A stretch of 64,000 nucleotides of DNA from JOPF136 sp963773835. GTDB lineage: Bacteria > Acidobacteriota > Terriglobia > Acidiferrales > UBA7541. The position numbers were made by a program, and so were the translations under genes. The notes under the pieces are model-generated. The model saw nothing but the letters and a program-made list of their open reading frames with translations. It ran no database searches and had not been told where the DNA came from. This document shows, piece by piece, positions 17,545-25,883 of the stretch. Each line of letters starts with the position of its first letter. Position 1 is the stretch's first letter. The stretch covers positions 806,001 to 870,000 of the forward strand of contig CAVZCQ010000001.1 of the NCBI GenBank assembly GCA_963773835.1, written 5' to 3'.

Positions 17545-17566
17545 GCCGGCGAGACGCCGGCTCTAC
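17545..17566 (-). repeat. REP-like palindrome at the clpX stop
   Basis: Minus-strand GTAGAGCCGGCG, TCT loop, CGCCGGC. The TAG of its opening GTAG is the clpX stop codon, in the context GGCGGGGTAGAGCCGGC, very like that of hisS (GGCGGGGTAGCGCCGGC). No T-tract follows, so transcription into lon is not obviously stopped. Confidence 0.7.
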
Positions 17567-18813
17567 CCCGCCTTCTCGAGCAGGCTCCAGTTGATTTCCC
17601 GCGTGCGAATCATCTCCGCAGTCACAAAGAAATCCCGCGGCTTGCGCTGTCCCGGCGCGTGGTACATGAGGTCCAGCATCAGGTCCTCGAGGATCATGCG
17701 CAGCCCTCGCGCGCCCACCTTGCGCTTCATGGCTTCCTCGGCCACGGTCTCCAGCGCGTCGTCGGTGAACCGCAGGCGGATATTCTCGAAATCGAACAGC
17801 CGCTGGTATTGCTTCACCAGCGCGTTCTTCGGCTCCGTCAGGATGCGCACCAGCGCCGCCTTATCCAGGTCCGCCAGCACGCCTACCACCGGCAGCCGTC
17901 CCACGAACTCGGGGATCATCCCGAATTTGATCAGGTCGGTAGGCTGCACCTGCTCCAGCAGCGCGATGTTCCTTCGTCCCGGCGCGGGGACGGGAACGTC
18001 GGTGTGAAATCCCAGCGACTTGCGTCCGGCGCGGCGCTCGATCACTTTTTCGAGTCCCACAAAGGCCCCGCCGCAGATGAACAGGATGTTCGTCGTGTCC
18101 ACAGGCGTGAATTCCTGGTGCGGGTGCTTGCGCCCGCCCTGGGGAGGCACGTTGGCCACCGTTCCTTCCAGTATTTTCAGCAGCGCCTGCTGCACGCCCT
18201 CGCCGGAAACGTCGCGGGTGATGGACGGGTTGTCGTCCTTCTTGGCAATCTTGTCGATCTCGTCGATGTAGATGATCCCCTGCTGCGCCCTGGCCACGTC
18301 GCCGTCGGCGTTCTGCAGCAGCTTCAGGATGATGTTCTCCACGTCCTCGCCCACGTAGCCCGCCTCGGTGAGCGTGGTGGCATCCACGATGGCAAAGGGC
18401 ACTTCCAGCATCCGCGAGAGCGTCTGAGCCAGCAGCGTTTTTCCCGTGCCCGTCGGGCCGATGAGCAGGATGTTGGATTTGGTCAGCTCCACGTCGCTCG
18501 GCTGGCGGTTCAGGAAGATGCGTTTGTAGTGGTTGTACACCGCCACCGCGAGCTTCTTTTTCGTCTTCTCCTGCCCGATCACGTAGCTGTCCAGAAAGGT
18601 CTTAATCTCCGGGGGCCGCGGCGGCCGCCGCGCGGGCGGCGTGGCCTGCTCGCGCTTTTCCTCCTCCAGGATCTGGTCGCAAACCCGCACGCACTCGTCG
18701 CAGATGTACGCGCGTGGATAGTCGGAAGGCGAGCTGATCAGCTTCTCGACCTGTTCCTGGGTCTTGTGGCAGAACGAACAGCGCAACCCTTCTTCTGGCG
18801 TGAGTTTTTTCAC
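17563..18813 (-). CDS. clpX: ClpX, ATPase subunit of the ClpXP protease
   Basis: An AAA+ unfoldase that feeds substrates to ClpP; 416 residues. The N-terminal zinc domain has C12, C15, C38 and C41 (CSFCHKTQ, CDECVRVC). Walker A is GPTGTGKT, Walker B IIYIDEIDKIAK, and the substrate pore loop is GYVGEDVENI. The ClpP-docking IGF-type loop is seen as LIKFGMIPEF. The start is GTG 18813, with GGAGG about eleven bases upstream right after a strong hairpin. It stands downstream of clpP (130 bases) and upstream of lon. The last codons GCG GGG TAG abut a REP-like element. Confidence 0.97.
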   Translation of the reverse strand: MKKLTPEEGLRCSFCHKTQEQVEKLISSPSDYPRAYICDECVRVCDQILEEEKREQATPPARRPPRPPEIKTFLDSYVIGQEKTKKKLAVAVYNHYKRIFLNRQPSDVELTKSNILLIGPTGTGKTLLAQTLSRMLEVPFAIVDATTLTEAGYVGEDVENIILKLLQNADGDVARAQQGIIYIDEIDKIAKKDDNPSITRDVSGEGVQQALLKILEGTVANVPPQGGRKHPHQEFTPVDTTNILFICGGAFVGLEKVIERRAGRKSLGFHTDVPVPAPGRRNIALLEQVQPTDLIKFGMIPEFVGRLPVVGVLADLDKAALVRILTEPKNALVKQYQRLFDFENIRLRFTDDALETVAEEAMKRKVGARGLRMILEDLMLDLMYHAPGQRKPRDFFVTAEMIRTREINWSLLEKAG

Positions 18814-18829
18814 CGGTTTGAAGGCCTCC

Positions 18830-18851
18830 GGTTCCCCTCCCCCGGGGAACC
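18830..18851 (-). promoter_or_regulatory. Hairpin in the clpX leader next to its ribosome binding site
   Basis: Minus-strand GGTTCCCC, GGGGGA loop, GGGGAACC: a perfect eight-base-pair stem ending one base before the GGAGG that serves clpX. A weak TTGAAG/TAGAAT pair with only 15 bases between lies upstream (18862-18888). The position suggests an effect on clpX translation or on the stability of processed mRNA, but this is inference. Confidence 0.45.
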
Positions 18852-18943
18852 AATCGGCTCGATTCTACTCGTTCTCCACCGCCTTCAACCCCCGCGGCGC
18901 TTTCCGGATACTAACCTTTTGGAACAGCTTTGTCTCCCGCCCT

Positions 18944-19564
18944 CTAGCGATGCTTCTCGATGATTTCGTCGATCATGCCGTAGGCCTTGGCCTCTTCCGC
19001 GGACATGATCAGGTCGCGCTCCACGTCTTTTTCAATCTTTTCGAGGGGCTGGGCCGTGTGCTTCTGGTAGAGCTGATTGATCACCGCGCGCATGCGCAGG
19101 ATCTCTTTCGCGTGGATGTCGATGTCGGTGGCCTGGCCGGAGAGGCCACTCATCCACGGCTGGTGGATCAGGATGCGCGAGTTCGGCAGCGTGAACCGCT
19201 TCTTCGGGGCTCCCGCCGCCAGCAGCAGCGAGGCGATCGAGGCCGCCTGCCCCACGCAGATGGTCACCACGTCCGGCCGCACGAACTGCATCGTGTCGTA
19301 AATCGCCATCCCGGCCGTAATCGAGCCGCCCGGCGAGTTGATGTACACCGAGATGTCTTTCTCCGGGTCTTCCGCTTCCAGAAAGAGGAGCTGGGCGGTG
19401 GCCAGGTTGGCCACGTGGTCGTCGATGGGCGTGCCGATGAAGATGATGTTGTCCTTCAGCAGCCGCGAGTAAATGTCATAGGCTCGCTCGCCGCGGTTGG
19501 TCTGTTCCACCACCATCGGCACCAGCGTGGTCGCGCGCGTAATGTGCTCGTTGCCGGAATTCAT
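18944..19564 (-). CDS. clpP: ClpP, proteolytic subunit of Clp protease
   Basis: A serine peptidase that forms the double-heptamer chamber of ClpXP; 206 residues. The catalytic triad is seen as S109 (GQAASIAS), H134 (LIHQPW) and D184 (VERDLIMSAEEA). YINSPGGSITAGMAIYD is the oligomer-handle region. GQAASIAS replaces the more common GQAASMGA, a conservative change near the active serine. It lies 53 bases after tig and upstream of clpX, the standard order. No clear Shine-Dalgarno is seen before the ATG. Confidence 0.97.
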   Translation of the reverse strand: MNSGNEHITRATTLVPMVVEQTNRGERAYDIYSRLLKDNIIFIGTPIDDHVANLATAQLLFLEAEDPEKDISVYINSPGGSITAGMAIYDTMQFVRPDVVTICVGQAASIASLLLAAGAPKKRFTLPNSRILIHQPWMSGLSGQATDIDIHAKEILRMRAVINQLYQKHTAQPLEKIEKDVERDLIMSAEEAKAYGMIDEIIEKHR

Positions 19565-19617
19565 AAACGTTTGAAGTTTCAGGTTGTCCCTGTGAGGCCA
19601 GACCCGGAGCCCGACTC

Positions 19618-20892
19618 TTACTTGGCGGCGGTTTCAATCCGGGCGGTGCGGTGAAGCCACTCGAGAACTTTCTCACCCCGTAGCTTCGACCTCATGGTAT
19701 CGAGCGTCCCTTCCTTTGTCAAGCGCGCGCGGAGCGCCTGTGCCGACTCGCCGCTGTGCTCGCCCGCGTGCGCCAGTTCCTTGTCCACATCTTCCTCGCT
19801 CACTTCGATCTTTTCCGCGTCCCCAATGCGGTCCAGCAGGATTTCGCTCTTCACATCGTCCACCGCAGGCGCCCTCTGGCGGGCCCGCAGCGCCGCCCAG
19901 TCCACGTTCACGCCGCGCGGGTCGGTGCCCTGCGCCACGAGCGCCCGCACCAAGTTCCGCAGCCGCGTGTCCATCTGCTGCTCCACCAGCGCTTCCGGCA
20001 CCGGAAAATCGTGCCGGCTGAGCAGCGCGCCCAGGATTTTTTCCTTCACCAGCTCGGCCCGCCGCCGGTCGCGCGCCTTTTCCATTTGCTCGCGCAATTG
20101 CCCGCGCAGCTCCTCGAGGGATGCGGCCTGGCTCACGTCCTTCGCAAACGCGTCGTCCAGCACCGGCAGCTTCTTCTCCTTCAGCTCCAGGACGTTCACC
20201 GTGTACGAGATCGTCTTGCCCTTCAGCCGCGCGTCCGGAAATTCAGCCGGATAAGCGACCTCGAACCGTTTTTCCTCTCCCGGCTGCGTCCCGCGCAAAT
20301 TCTGCGTGAACCCTTCCACCGTCTCGTCGCCCCCGATATGGCAGAGCACGTTTTCCGACCGGATGGGCGCTCCCCCGTCCGTAGGAATGCCCAGCACCTT
20401 CAGCACCGCGTAATCGCCGTCCTTCGCCGCGCGGCCCTCGATGGGCGCGTAGGTGGCGGCGCGCTCGCGCATTTGCTCCACCGCCCGCCCCAAGTCCGCC
20501 TCCGCAATGTCCATCGCGGGGAGCTCCACGGTCAGATCCTTGTACTCGCCCAGCGTGAATTCCGGCAGCACCTCGAACGAGGCCCGGAACTTCACCCCTC
20601 CCCCCTCGACCCAGTCCACCTGGTCGAGTTGCGGCCGCGTCACCATCGACAGCTTCTGGTCCGCCACCGCCTTTTCCAGATACTCCGGCACAAGCTTTTC
20701 CAGCACGTCTCCCTTGATTTCTTCCGCAAACCGCCGCCGGATCAGCGACACGGGCGCCTTCCCCGGACGGAATCCCGGCACCCGCGCGATCCGCGCCAGG
20801 TCGCGTGCCACGCGCTCGGTGGTCTTTTCGACTTCCGGCCCGGGGATCTCCAGCTCGAGTTGCCGCCTGCAGGATGCTGTGGCTTCGGTCAC
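19618..20892 (-). CDS. tig: Trigger factor, ribosome-associated chaperone
   Basis: Binds nascent chains at the ribosome exit; 424 residues. The ribosome-docking signature GFRPGKAP lies near residue 40. The middle PPIase (FKBP-like) domain (about 150-240) contains GDYAVLKV and KGKTISYTVNVLELKEKKLP. The helical C-terminal arms follow. The start is GTG 20892 with AAGGA close upstream. It is the first protein gene of the tig-clpP-clpX-lon order and follows tRNA-Gly on the same strand by about 100 bases. Confidence 0.95.
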   Translation of the reverse strand: MTEATASCRRQLELEIPGPEVEKTTERVARDLARIARVPGFRPGKAPVSLIRRRFAEEIKGDVLEKLVPEYLEKAVADQKLSMVTRPQLDQVDWVEGGGVKFRASFEVLPEFTLGEYKDLTVELPAMDIAEADLGRAVEQMRERAATYAPIEGRAAKDGDYAVLKVLGIPTDGGAPIRSENVLCHIGGDETVEGFTQNLRGTQPGEEKRFEVAYPAEFPDARLKGKTISYTVNVLELKEKKLPVLDDAFAKDVSQAASLEELRGQLREQMEKARDRRRAELVKEKILGALLSRHDFPVPEALVEQQMDTRLRNLVRALVAQGTDPRGVNVDWAALRARQRAPAVDDVKSEILLDRIGDAEKIEVSEEDVDKELAHAGEHSGESAQALRARLTKEGTLDTMRSKLRGEKVLEWLHRTARIETAAK

Positions 20893-20992
20893 AATTCCTT
20901 CAGTTTTCCTTCGCGCCGCTTACCGCCGCCCCGCGACGGGGGCGCCGCCCAGTGGGCCGGCCCGGCGAATCTTCCCATCTGCGGCGTGAACA

Positions 20993-21066
20993 TGGAGCGA
21001 CCGATGGGAATTGAACCCACGCCTATACCTTGGCAAGGTATCGTTCTACCGTTAAACTACGGTCGC
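20993..21066 (-). tRNA. tRNA-Gly (anticodon GCC), CCA encoded
   Basis: Minus-strand sequence folds as a cloverleaf: acceptor GCGACCG/CGGTCGC, D-arm GTTT...GAAC, anticodon arm ATACC-TTGCCAA-GGTAT with GCC, variable AGGC, T-arm GTGGG-TTCAATT-CCCAT, discriminator T and encoded CCA. Total 74 bases. It is in line with the tig-clpP-clpX-lon cluster, so it may share a transcript with its neighbours. Confidence 0.96.
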
Positions 21067-21151
21067 TGTGCGCTTCCCGAGGAAGGCTTTATTTTTATAG
21101 CACGCCTCTCACCGCTGGTACAAGCCGGGCGCGCTATTCCAGCGCAGCCGC

Positions 21152-21361
21152 TCAGTTGATTTCCTGGATGCGCGTGCTGCGCACAACGGGAGACTTCTTC
21201 TGCCGCACGGCGAACCCTGCCGCCTTCCCCCGGTCGATATATACCCTCGCAAACCGTTCGCCGTCCTTGTAGAAAATGGTCACTTGCCAGTGGTGGTGTT
21301 TCCGCCGCTTGTCTTTGCCCAACCGGCTCTTTCCTTTTCTCCCCGCAACCGCCTTGGCCAT
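21152..21361 (-). CDS. Small basic protein, unknown function (69 aa)
   Basis: 69 residues from ATG 21361 with AAGGAGA ten bases upstream, the best ribosome binding site in the neighbourhood. The N-terminus is very basic (MAKAVAGRKGKSRLGKDKRRKHHHW), suggesting nucleic-acid or ribosome contact. The rest (QVTIFYKDGERFARVYIDRGKAAGFAVRQKK) looks like a small beta-sheet. I do not recognise a family. It ends 85 bases before tRNA-Gly and is on the same strand as tig. Longer in-frame starts have no ribosome binding site. Confidence 0.6.
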   Translation of the reverse strand: MAKAVAGRKGKSRLGKDKRRKHHHWQVTIFYKDGERFARVYIDRGKAAGFAVRQKKSPVVRSTRIQEIN

Positions 21362-21852
21362 GAGTTCTGTTCTCCTTGAGTGCCGGTGTGTCCCTCGCGC
21401 GCCCCAAGCCCCTCGGCCGGGCCCACGCGATCGGACGCGTCTGCCGGGTCCGAATCCTGACTGCGTTTCATCTGCTGCCGGAAAGCTGGGCGAAACCGCC
21501 GCGTGCTGCTTGCCGGGACAGGATAGCAACACTCCCGCTGCCCGCGCAGAAAAAAAACACTCGATACATGCGAAGGGACGTGGCCGCGCGATAAAGCCCG
21601 CAGAACTCCCGCCAGCAAGCGGCTCGTCCGTCCCGCGCCACTTTCCCGATGTGCGCGGAATCCCTGGCGACACCCCTACCACTTCCCTTTCTGATGCGGG
21701 GGCACCGTCCGCGGTTTCGCCTGTTTACCGTTTTGTACTTCGATCCCCGAACTTTTTGCCGCTCCCATGCGTCTATAACACTGTAGGGGGAGGCCCATCG
21801 GATCGGCGTTTCATCCTGGGCAGGCCTTGGATGGGAATCCGATAGGAGAAAG
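21362..21852. other. Intergenic region between divergent small genes
   Basis: About 490 bases without a supportable gene. The right part holds an ECF-like promoter for the plus-strand 91-aa gene. A run of A at about 21550 (T on the minus strand) lies near the middle. No conserved RNA structure was recognised; several overlapping frames here show no ribosome binding site and no family resemblance. Confidence 0.55.
21749..21775 (+). promoter_or_regulatory. ECF-sigma-type promoter
   Basis: GAACTT (21749-21754), 16-base spacer, GTCTA (21771-21775) continuing TAAC. This matches the general GGAACTT / GTC(T)A pattern of extracytoplasmic-function sigma factors. The 91-aa gene starts 78 bases downstream. 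A promoter with the same half-sites and the same 16-base spacing is found at 62050. Confidence 0.5.
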
Positions 21853-22128
21853 ATGACGACCATGACTCATATCCAATTGCACCGCCCGCTTGCTGTGGAT
21901 GCCATGGCGCCCATTCCGCGTACGGTTCTCGACCGGCTCCGCGAACTGCTCTCTCGCGGGGTGGAAGCGCTTCCTGACCGCCACCGTCCCAACTTCTACA
22001 CCGTGAACGACGAACACGGCAGCATTTACTTCTACATTTCACCGGTCAGCGCAAAAGTGTGGGTGCTGGAAAGCCGCCTCGCCAAACGGGCGCCGGAATC
22101 ATTCCACGCCGCTGCGCAATCAGCGTAA
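21853..22128 (+). CDS. Small protein of unknown function (91 aa)
   Basis: 91 residues from ATG 21853 with TAGGAGAAAG directly upstream, a strong ribosome binding site. The sequence has an amphipathic helix (VLDRLRELLSRGVEAL) followed by NFYTVNDEHGSIYFYISPVSAKVWVLESRL, likely a small alpha/beta unit; there is no signal peptide or membrane segment. I do not recognise a family. An ECF-like promoter upstream suggests envelope- or stress-linked expression (inference). It converges on the DUF4340 gene. Confidence 0.65.
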   Translation: MTTMTHIQLHRPLAVDAMAPIPRTVLDRLRELLSRGVEALPDRHRPNFYTVNDEHGSIYFYISPVSAKVWVLESRLAKRAPESFHAAAQSA

Positions 22129-22220
22129 TCCCTATTGCTTGTTCACTCTCCGGATTGCAGTGGGTCAAGTGAAGGAGCGCAGCCGGTGGTCCGTCGCTGC
22201 TGCTGGCCGTTCGCACCGGC

Positions 22221-23561
22221 TCAGGGCGCGGCCTGCTCCCCCGTGAAATTCAGTTGCACCAGGAGGTAAGGGTCCATCTTGAAGACTTCCGGGGACAGGC
22301 TGGAGCGGGCATAGACTGCATCGCCATCCTTCGCGCTCACCACCACGGTGGTTACCGCTCCCTTCGCGTTGGTCAGCTTGATTTCTACCTCTGGTTTGGC
22401 CAGCTTCGCCAGCATCCCTGCGCTGGGGTGCTCGATCACCTCGGTGGCCTTCGACGTGTTCAGCGGATCGAAGACGTGCCACGCGATCATGGTTTTGCCT
22501 TTCCGCGTGGCCGGCTCTACGACCTGCCACTTCCCGGGAGCCGAACGCGTAGCTTTCATGGTCAGCTTCTCGTTCCGGATGGTGAGCTGCGAGAAGTCGT
22601 CCGCCTTGGCGCGCAGGATGTGTTTGTCACGCAGGCTCTCGAAGCTGGCGTCGAGGAATTTCTTGACCAGCGAATCTTCCACACGGAACACCAGCGACCT
22701 CCCCGAATCCCGCGCGTAGTAGGTGTTGCCGTCTTTTTTCCCGATCACCAGCGACGCCTCGCCGCCCTGCTCGTTGCGCACGTGCACCGTGACTTCGGGC
22801 GCTGCGAGCCCGTACTTCGCCTCCGCCGCGCGGTCCTGCGCCTGCTCGTCTGCCACGTCGGTGAAGCGGCCCGAAGAAAGCGCGCTGGAAAGGCTGGACG
22901 CCGTGTCCGAGTCCGCCGGAGCGTCCCGTGGCTCCGTCATGTCCCAGTTGTCGCCCTTCTTTTCCAGCCGGAATTTGCTCCTCGGCGTACGGAAGTCCAG
23001 CTCCGTCACGGTCCAATTGTTCAGCTCCAGGACCGCCCGGTCCCGCAGCTCGAGCAACGGCCGGGTCGCCTCGGTCAGCACCGTGTCCGGGATCAGCAGC
23101 AAATCCTTAGCGCCTCCCTGGCGCGCATAGACGTCCATCCCTGAAAAATCTTTGGTTCCTAATTCCAGCTTATTCGTCTGTCCGTTTTTCAGATGGATTT
23201 CCACGCTGGCCGCCGGAGGCTCCAGGCCGTATTCCTTCATCCGCGAGGCATCGGCGGGAAGCGTGCGGCTGGATGCCGCGCTCGCCAGCGAGTTGGCCAG
23301 CGAGTCCGCATTCGTGCGGTCCGCGCGCGTCTTTACCGGCGAGGTGAGTGCCCAGCCATGCTCGCCGCGTTCCAGCGTCACCGGAGCGCTTTCTCCCGGC
23401 CTTACGATGTGAATCGACGTGATGGCGTCGCTCGTGAATGTGTACAGGGGTTTTGAGGCGCCTTCCGTGGGCTTCTGCTTGGGATGCCGGAATTCCGTGT
23501 AATAAACGTAGCCCCCGAGCGCCGCAGCCAGCAGCAGGACGACGAGGGTACTCTTCTTCAT
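22221..23561 (-). CDS. DUF4340 domain protein, membrane-anchored
   Basis: 446 residues. An N-terminal transmembrane segment (STLVVLLLAAALGGYVYYTEF) anchors an extracytoplasmic region with repeated beta-rich modules: GEHGWALTSPVKTRADRTNADSLANSL, then GDNWDMTEPRDAPADSDTASSLSSAL, then PGKWQVVEPATRKG, each a DUF4340-like pattern. It is the last gene of a four-gene unit with a GldG-like protein (7-base gap), an ABC-2 permease and an ABC ATPase. Such clusters occur in many Gram-negative phyla; the substrate is not known. It probably works with the GldG-like subunit at the membrane. Confidence 0.85.
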   Translation of the reverse strand: MKKSTLVVLLLAAALGGYVYYTEFRHPKQKPTEGASKPLYTFTSDAITSIHIVRPGESAPVTLERGEHGWALTSPVKTRADRTNADSLANSLASAASSRTLPADASRMKEYGLEPPAASVEIHLKNGQTNKLELGTKDFSGMDVYARQGGAKDLLLIPDTVLTEATRPLLELRDRAVLELNNWTVTELDFRTPRSKFRLEKKGDNWDMTEPRDAPADSDTASSLSSALSSGRFTDVADEQAQDRAAEAKYGLAAPEVTVHVRNEQGGEASLVIGKKDGNTYYARDSGRSLVFRVEDSLVKKFLDASFESLRDKHILRAKADDFSQLTIRNEKLTMKATRSAPGKWQVVEPATRKGKTMIAWHVFDPLNTSKATEVIEHPSAGMLAKLAKPEVEIKLTNAKGAVTTVVVSAKDGDAVYARSSLSPEVFKMDPYLLVQLNFTGEQAAP

Positions 23562-23568
23562 GACTCCG

Positions 23569-25095
23569 TCAGCGCCGCTTCCACCACAGGATTACGCCCG
23601 TCACGAACACGATTCCGGGCACCATGGCAATCGAGAACCAATAGAACAGCCGCTCCTGCGCCAGCGTCAGCGTCAGCCGGCGGTTCGTGGGCGATTTTGG
23701 CCGGATGGAAATCAGGTTTTCATCCTGCGCCAGCCAGTTCACCGAGTTATCGAACAGGTCTCCATTGCTCTGCAGCGTGAGGAAGGCGTTGGCCGCGAAG
23801 GCGGAGTTCCCGATCACCACCAGCCGCGCCGTCTTCGATCCCTCTTTGCGTTCCTCGGAAACTCCCAGCGTCAGCGGGCCGGGCTGGTCTTTCCCCTGGT
23901 CGAATTTCAGCTCCTTCTGCTTTTCGTCCCAGTTGTTCTTGGCGAAACTCCGGTTGGAGGTCAGCAGCAGCTCGGTCACCGGCTTCTGGTAATTCTTCTT
24001 GTCCGCCGCGCCCACGGTTCGCGCCAGCGGGAAAAACGTCATGCGGCTCTCCAGCGCATCCGTGATGGGGCTCGAACCGTAGTGCGTCACCACGGGCACT
24101 GCCGCTCCCAGGCCGAACAGTTGTCCTGCCCCGCTCACGTCCAGCGCCAGGTCCTTCGCCACCGAAATGTTCCAGGACGCGAACAGCGCGTCGAGTTTCG
24201 GGTCCGTTCCCGGGTCTTCCATCACCAGCACTTTTCCGCCCGCTTCCAGGTATTTCTCCAGCGCATCGGTCTCTTCCGGAAAGTAGCCGTTCTTCGGCCC
24301 GGCCACCACCACCACGTCACACGCCACGGGCACCTGCTTCGCTTCCACCAGGTTGATCGGCTTTACCGTGTAGTTCTCGCGCTCCAGCTCCTTCTGCACG
24401 CCGCTGTATCCCTCGCCGTCGGTTCCGGTCAGCGACCGCTCGCCGTGCCCGGTGACAAAGCACACCGATTTCTGCCGCGCCTGCGTCACTTTCAGGATTG
24501 CGCTGGTCAGCGATTGCTCGTCCGAATCCTTCAGGTGTTCGGTGCGCGTGCCGCTCGTCACCACGATGTCGCCCATCCGGCGCACCTCGTACTGCCGGGC
24601 GATGTCCGGCCGCTCCTGCGGATCCACCACCTGGTAGGTGATGCGCTGGGAAGCCTTCCGGTATTCCGCCATCGTGTCTGCCAGGGCGTCCCGCCCCGAC
24701 ACTTTATCGAAGCGGATGACGTGCACGTCCTCCTTCAAGCCGCCGAGCACTTTTTTCGTCTCGTCGGAGAGCGTGTAGAGATGTTCCGGCGTCCAGTCCC
24801 ATCGCTCCGCATGACGAAAGCCCAGGAAGTTCACCAGAACCAGGATGCCCACGACGGCCAGGGTCAGCACCGCTGTGTTCGCTCCGAGCCTTCCGCCCCG
24901 CGAGCTGAAAAAGCCTGCGATCTCCCGGAAGTTGCCCACGAGCGCGGCAACCAGCAGAACTCCGCCGCCAATCAGAATCCATTTAGTCATCGTGGTCGGC
25001 TCGTTCTCCACCGAATACCGGACCACTCCGGCCAGCGCCAGTGCGCCCCCGATCCAGGCCGCGGTGGTGAAGATCTCTCTCCGCTCCACCTTCAT
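23569..25095 (-). CDS. GldG-like ABC transporter auxiliary protein
   Basis: 508 residues. Two N-terminal membrane segments (about 13-30 and 37-55) and a third (VLTLAVVGILVLVNFLGF) are followed by a large external domain of the GldG/ABC-auxiliary type: VHVIRFDKVSGRD, SGTRTEHL, VCFVTGHGERSL, VVVVAGPKNGYFPEETDALEKYLEAGGKVLVMEDP. A C-terminal membrane helix (FYWFSIAMVPGIVFVTGVILW) ends the chain. It overlaps the permease gene by four bases (ATGA). In Bacteroidetes homologues take part in gliding; no gliding genes are seen here, so a general export or envelope role is more likely. Confidence 0.85.
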   Translation of the reverse strand: MKVERREIFTTAAWIGGALALAGVVRYSVENEPTTMTKWILIGGGVLLVAALVGNFREIAGFFSSRGGRLGANTAVLTLAVVGILVLVNFLGFRHAERWDWTPEHLYTLSDETKKVLGGLKEDVHVIRFDKVSGRDALADTMAEYRKASQRITYQVVDPQERPDIARQYEVRRMGDIVVTSGTRTEHLKDSDEQSLTSAILKVTQARQKSVCFVTGHGERSLTGTDGEGYSGVQKELERENYTVKPINLVEAKQVPVACDVVVVAGPKNGYFPEETDALEKYLEAGGKVLVMEDPGTDPKLDALFASWNISVAKDLALDVSGAGQLFGLGAAVPVVTHYGSSPITDALESRMTFFPLARTVGAADKKNYQKPVTELLLTSNRSFAKNNWDEKQKELKFDQGKDQPGPLTLGVSEERKEGSKTARLVVIGNSAFAANAFLTLQSNGDLFDNSVNWLAQDENLISIRPKSPTNRRLTLTLAQERLFYWFSIAMVPGIVFVTGVILWWKRR

Positions 25096-25883
25096 GCCCG
25101 CCTCCAGCGCATGGAGTCGAGCGAGCGCAGCGTCAGGAACAGGCCCAGCAGGATCAGGCTCGCGTAATAGATCAGGTTCGAGCTGTCCACGACTCCCCGA
25201 ATGAAATCATTCATGTGACGCAGGATGGACAGGTACTGCCCCACCGCGCCCACCACGCTGCCCGAACTTCCCCGGATCACGAAGTCCATCACCCACAGCA
25301 TCAGGAACGCCAGAAACGTCAGTATTCCCGCCACGATCTGGCTTTCTGTGAGCGACGACAGGAACTGCCCCACGGCCAGCAGCGACGCGCCCAGCAGCAT
25401 CACTCCCAGGTAGCCGGACACCAGCAGCCGCCACGGTGGCGCCGGGTCGCTCGATCGGAACAGGATCACCATCTGCAGCGCCGTGGGCAGCAGCATCATC
25501 AGGAACAGCGCGACCGCCGCCAGGTACTTTCCCAGCACGATCTCCAGGTCCGTGATCGGCGACGTCATCAGCAGCTCCATCGTGCCCCGCCGCCGCTCTT
25601 CCGCGTACGACCCCATCGTCAACATCGGGATGATGAACAGCAGCAGCGTCCCGCTGACGCCGAAAAATCCACGCATCACTTCTCCGGGAATGTCGATCTC
25701 AAACGGCGTGCCGAATTGCATCGCCTGCATCGCCGCCCGCATGGCGTATTCCGTGGCTTCCGCCAGGATTCCCTGGAAGAAAATGCCGCCGAGGAACAGG
25801 AACGCTCCGACGGCCACGTAGGCGATCGGCGAGACGAAATAGAGGCTCATCTCCTTGCGGAACACCGCGTAGGCGCCCTTCAT
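25092..25883 (-). CDS. ABC-2 type permease, GldF-like
   Basis: 263 residues from ATG 25883, which overlaps the ATPase stop (ATGA); the longer frame upstream runs through the ATPase gene. About six membrane segments are visible, including SPIAYVAVGAFLFLGGIFF, LLLFIIPMLTMGSYAEERRRGTMELL (the ABC-2 signature loop), YLAAVALFLMMLLPTALQMVI and ASLLAVGQFLSSL. It is the membrane channel partner of the upstream ATPase and the GldG-like protein. Confidence 0.9.
   Translation of the reverse strand: MKGAYAVFRKEMSLYFVSPIAYVAVGAFLFLGGIFFQGILAEATEYAMRAAMQAMQFGTPFEIDIPGEVMRGFFGVSGTLLLFIIPMLTMGSYAEERRRGTMELLMTSPITDLEIVLGKYLAAVALFLMMLLPTALQMVILFRSSDPAPPWRLLVSGYLGVMLLGASLLAVGQFLSSLTESQIVAGILTFLAFLMLWVMDFVIRGSSGSVVGAVGQYLSILRHMNDFIRGVVDSSNLIYYASLILLGLFLTLRSLDSMRWRRA

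Noticed and set aside
15286..18963. 1225-codon plus-strand open frame
   Set aside because: Shadow of lon and clpX on the other strand; His/Arg/Leu-rich, no domain.
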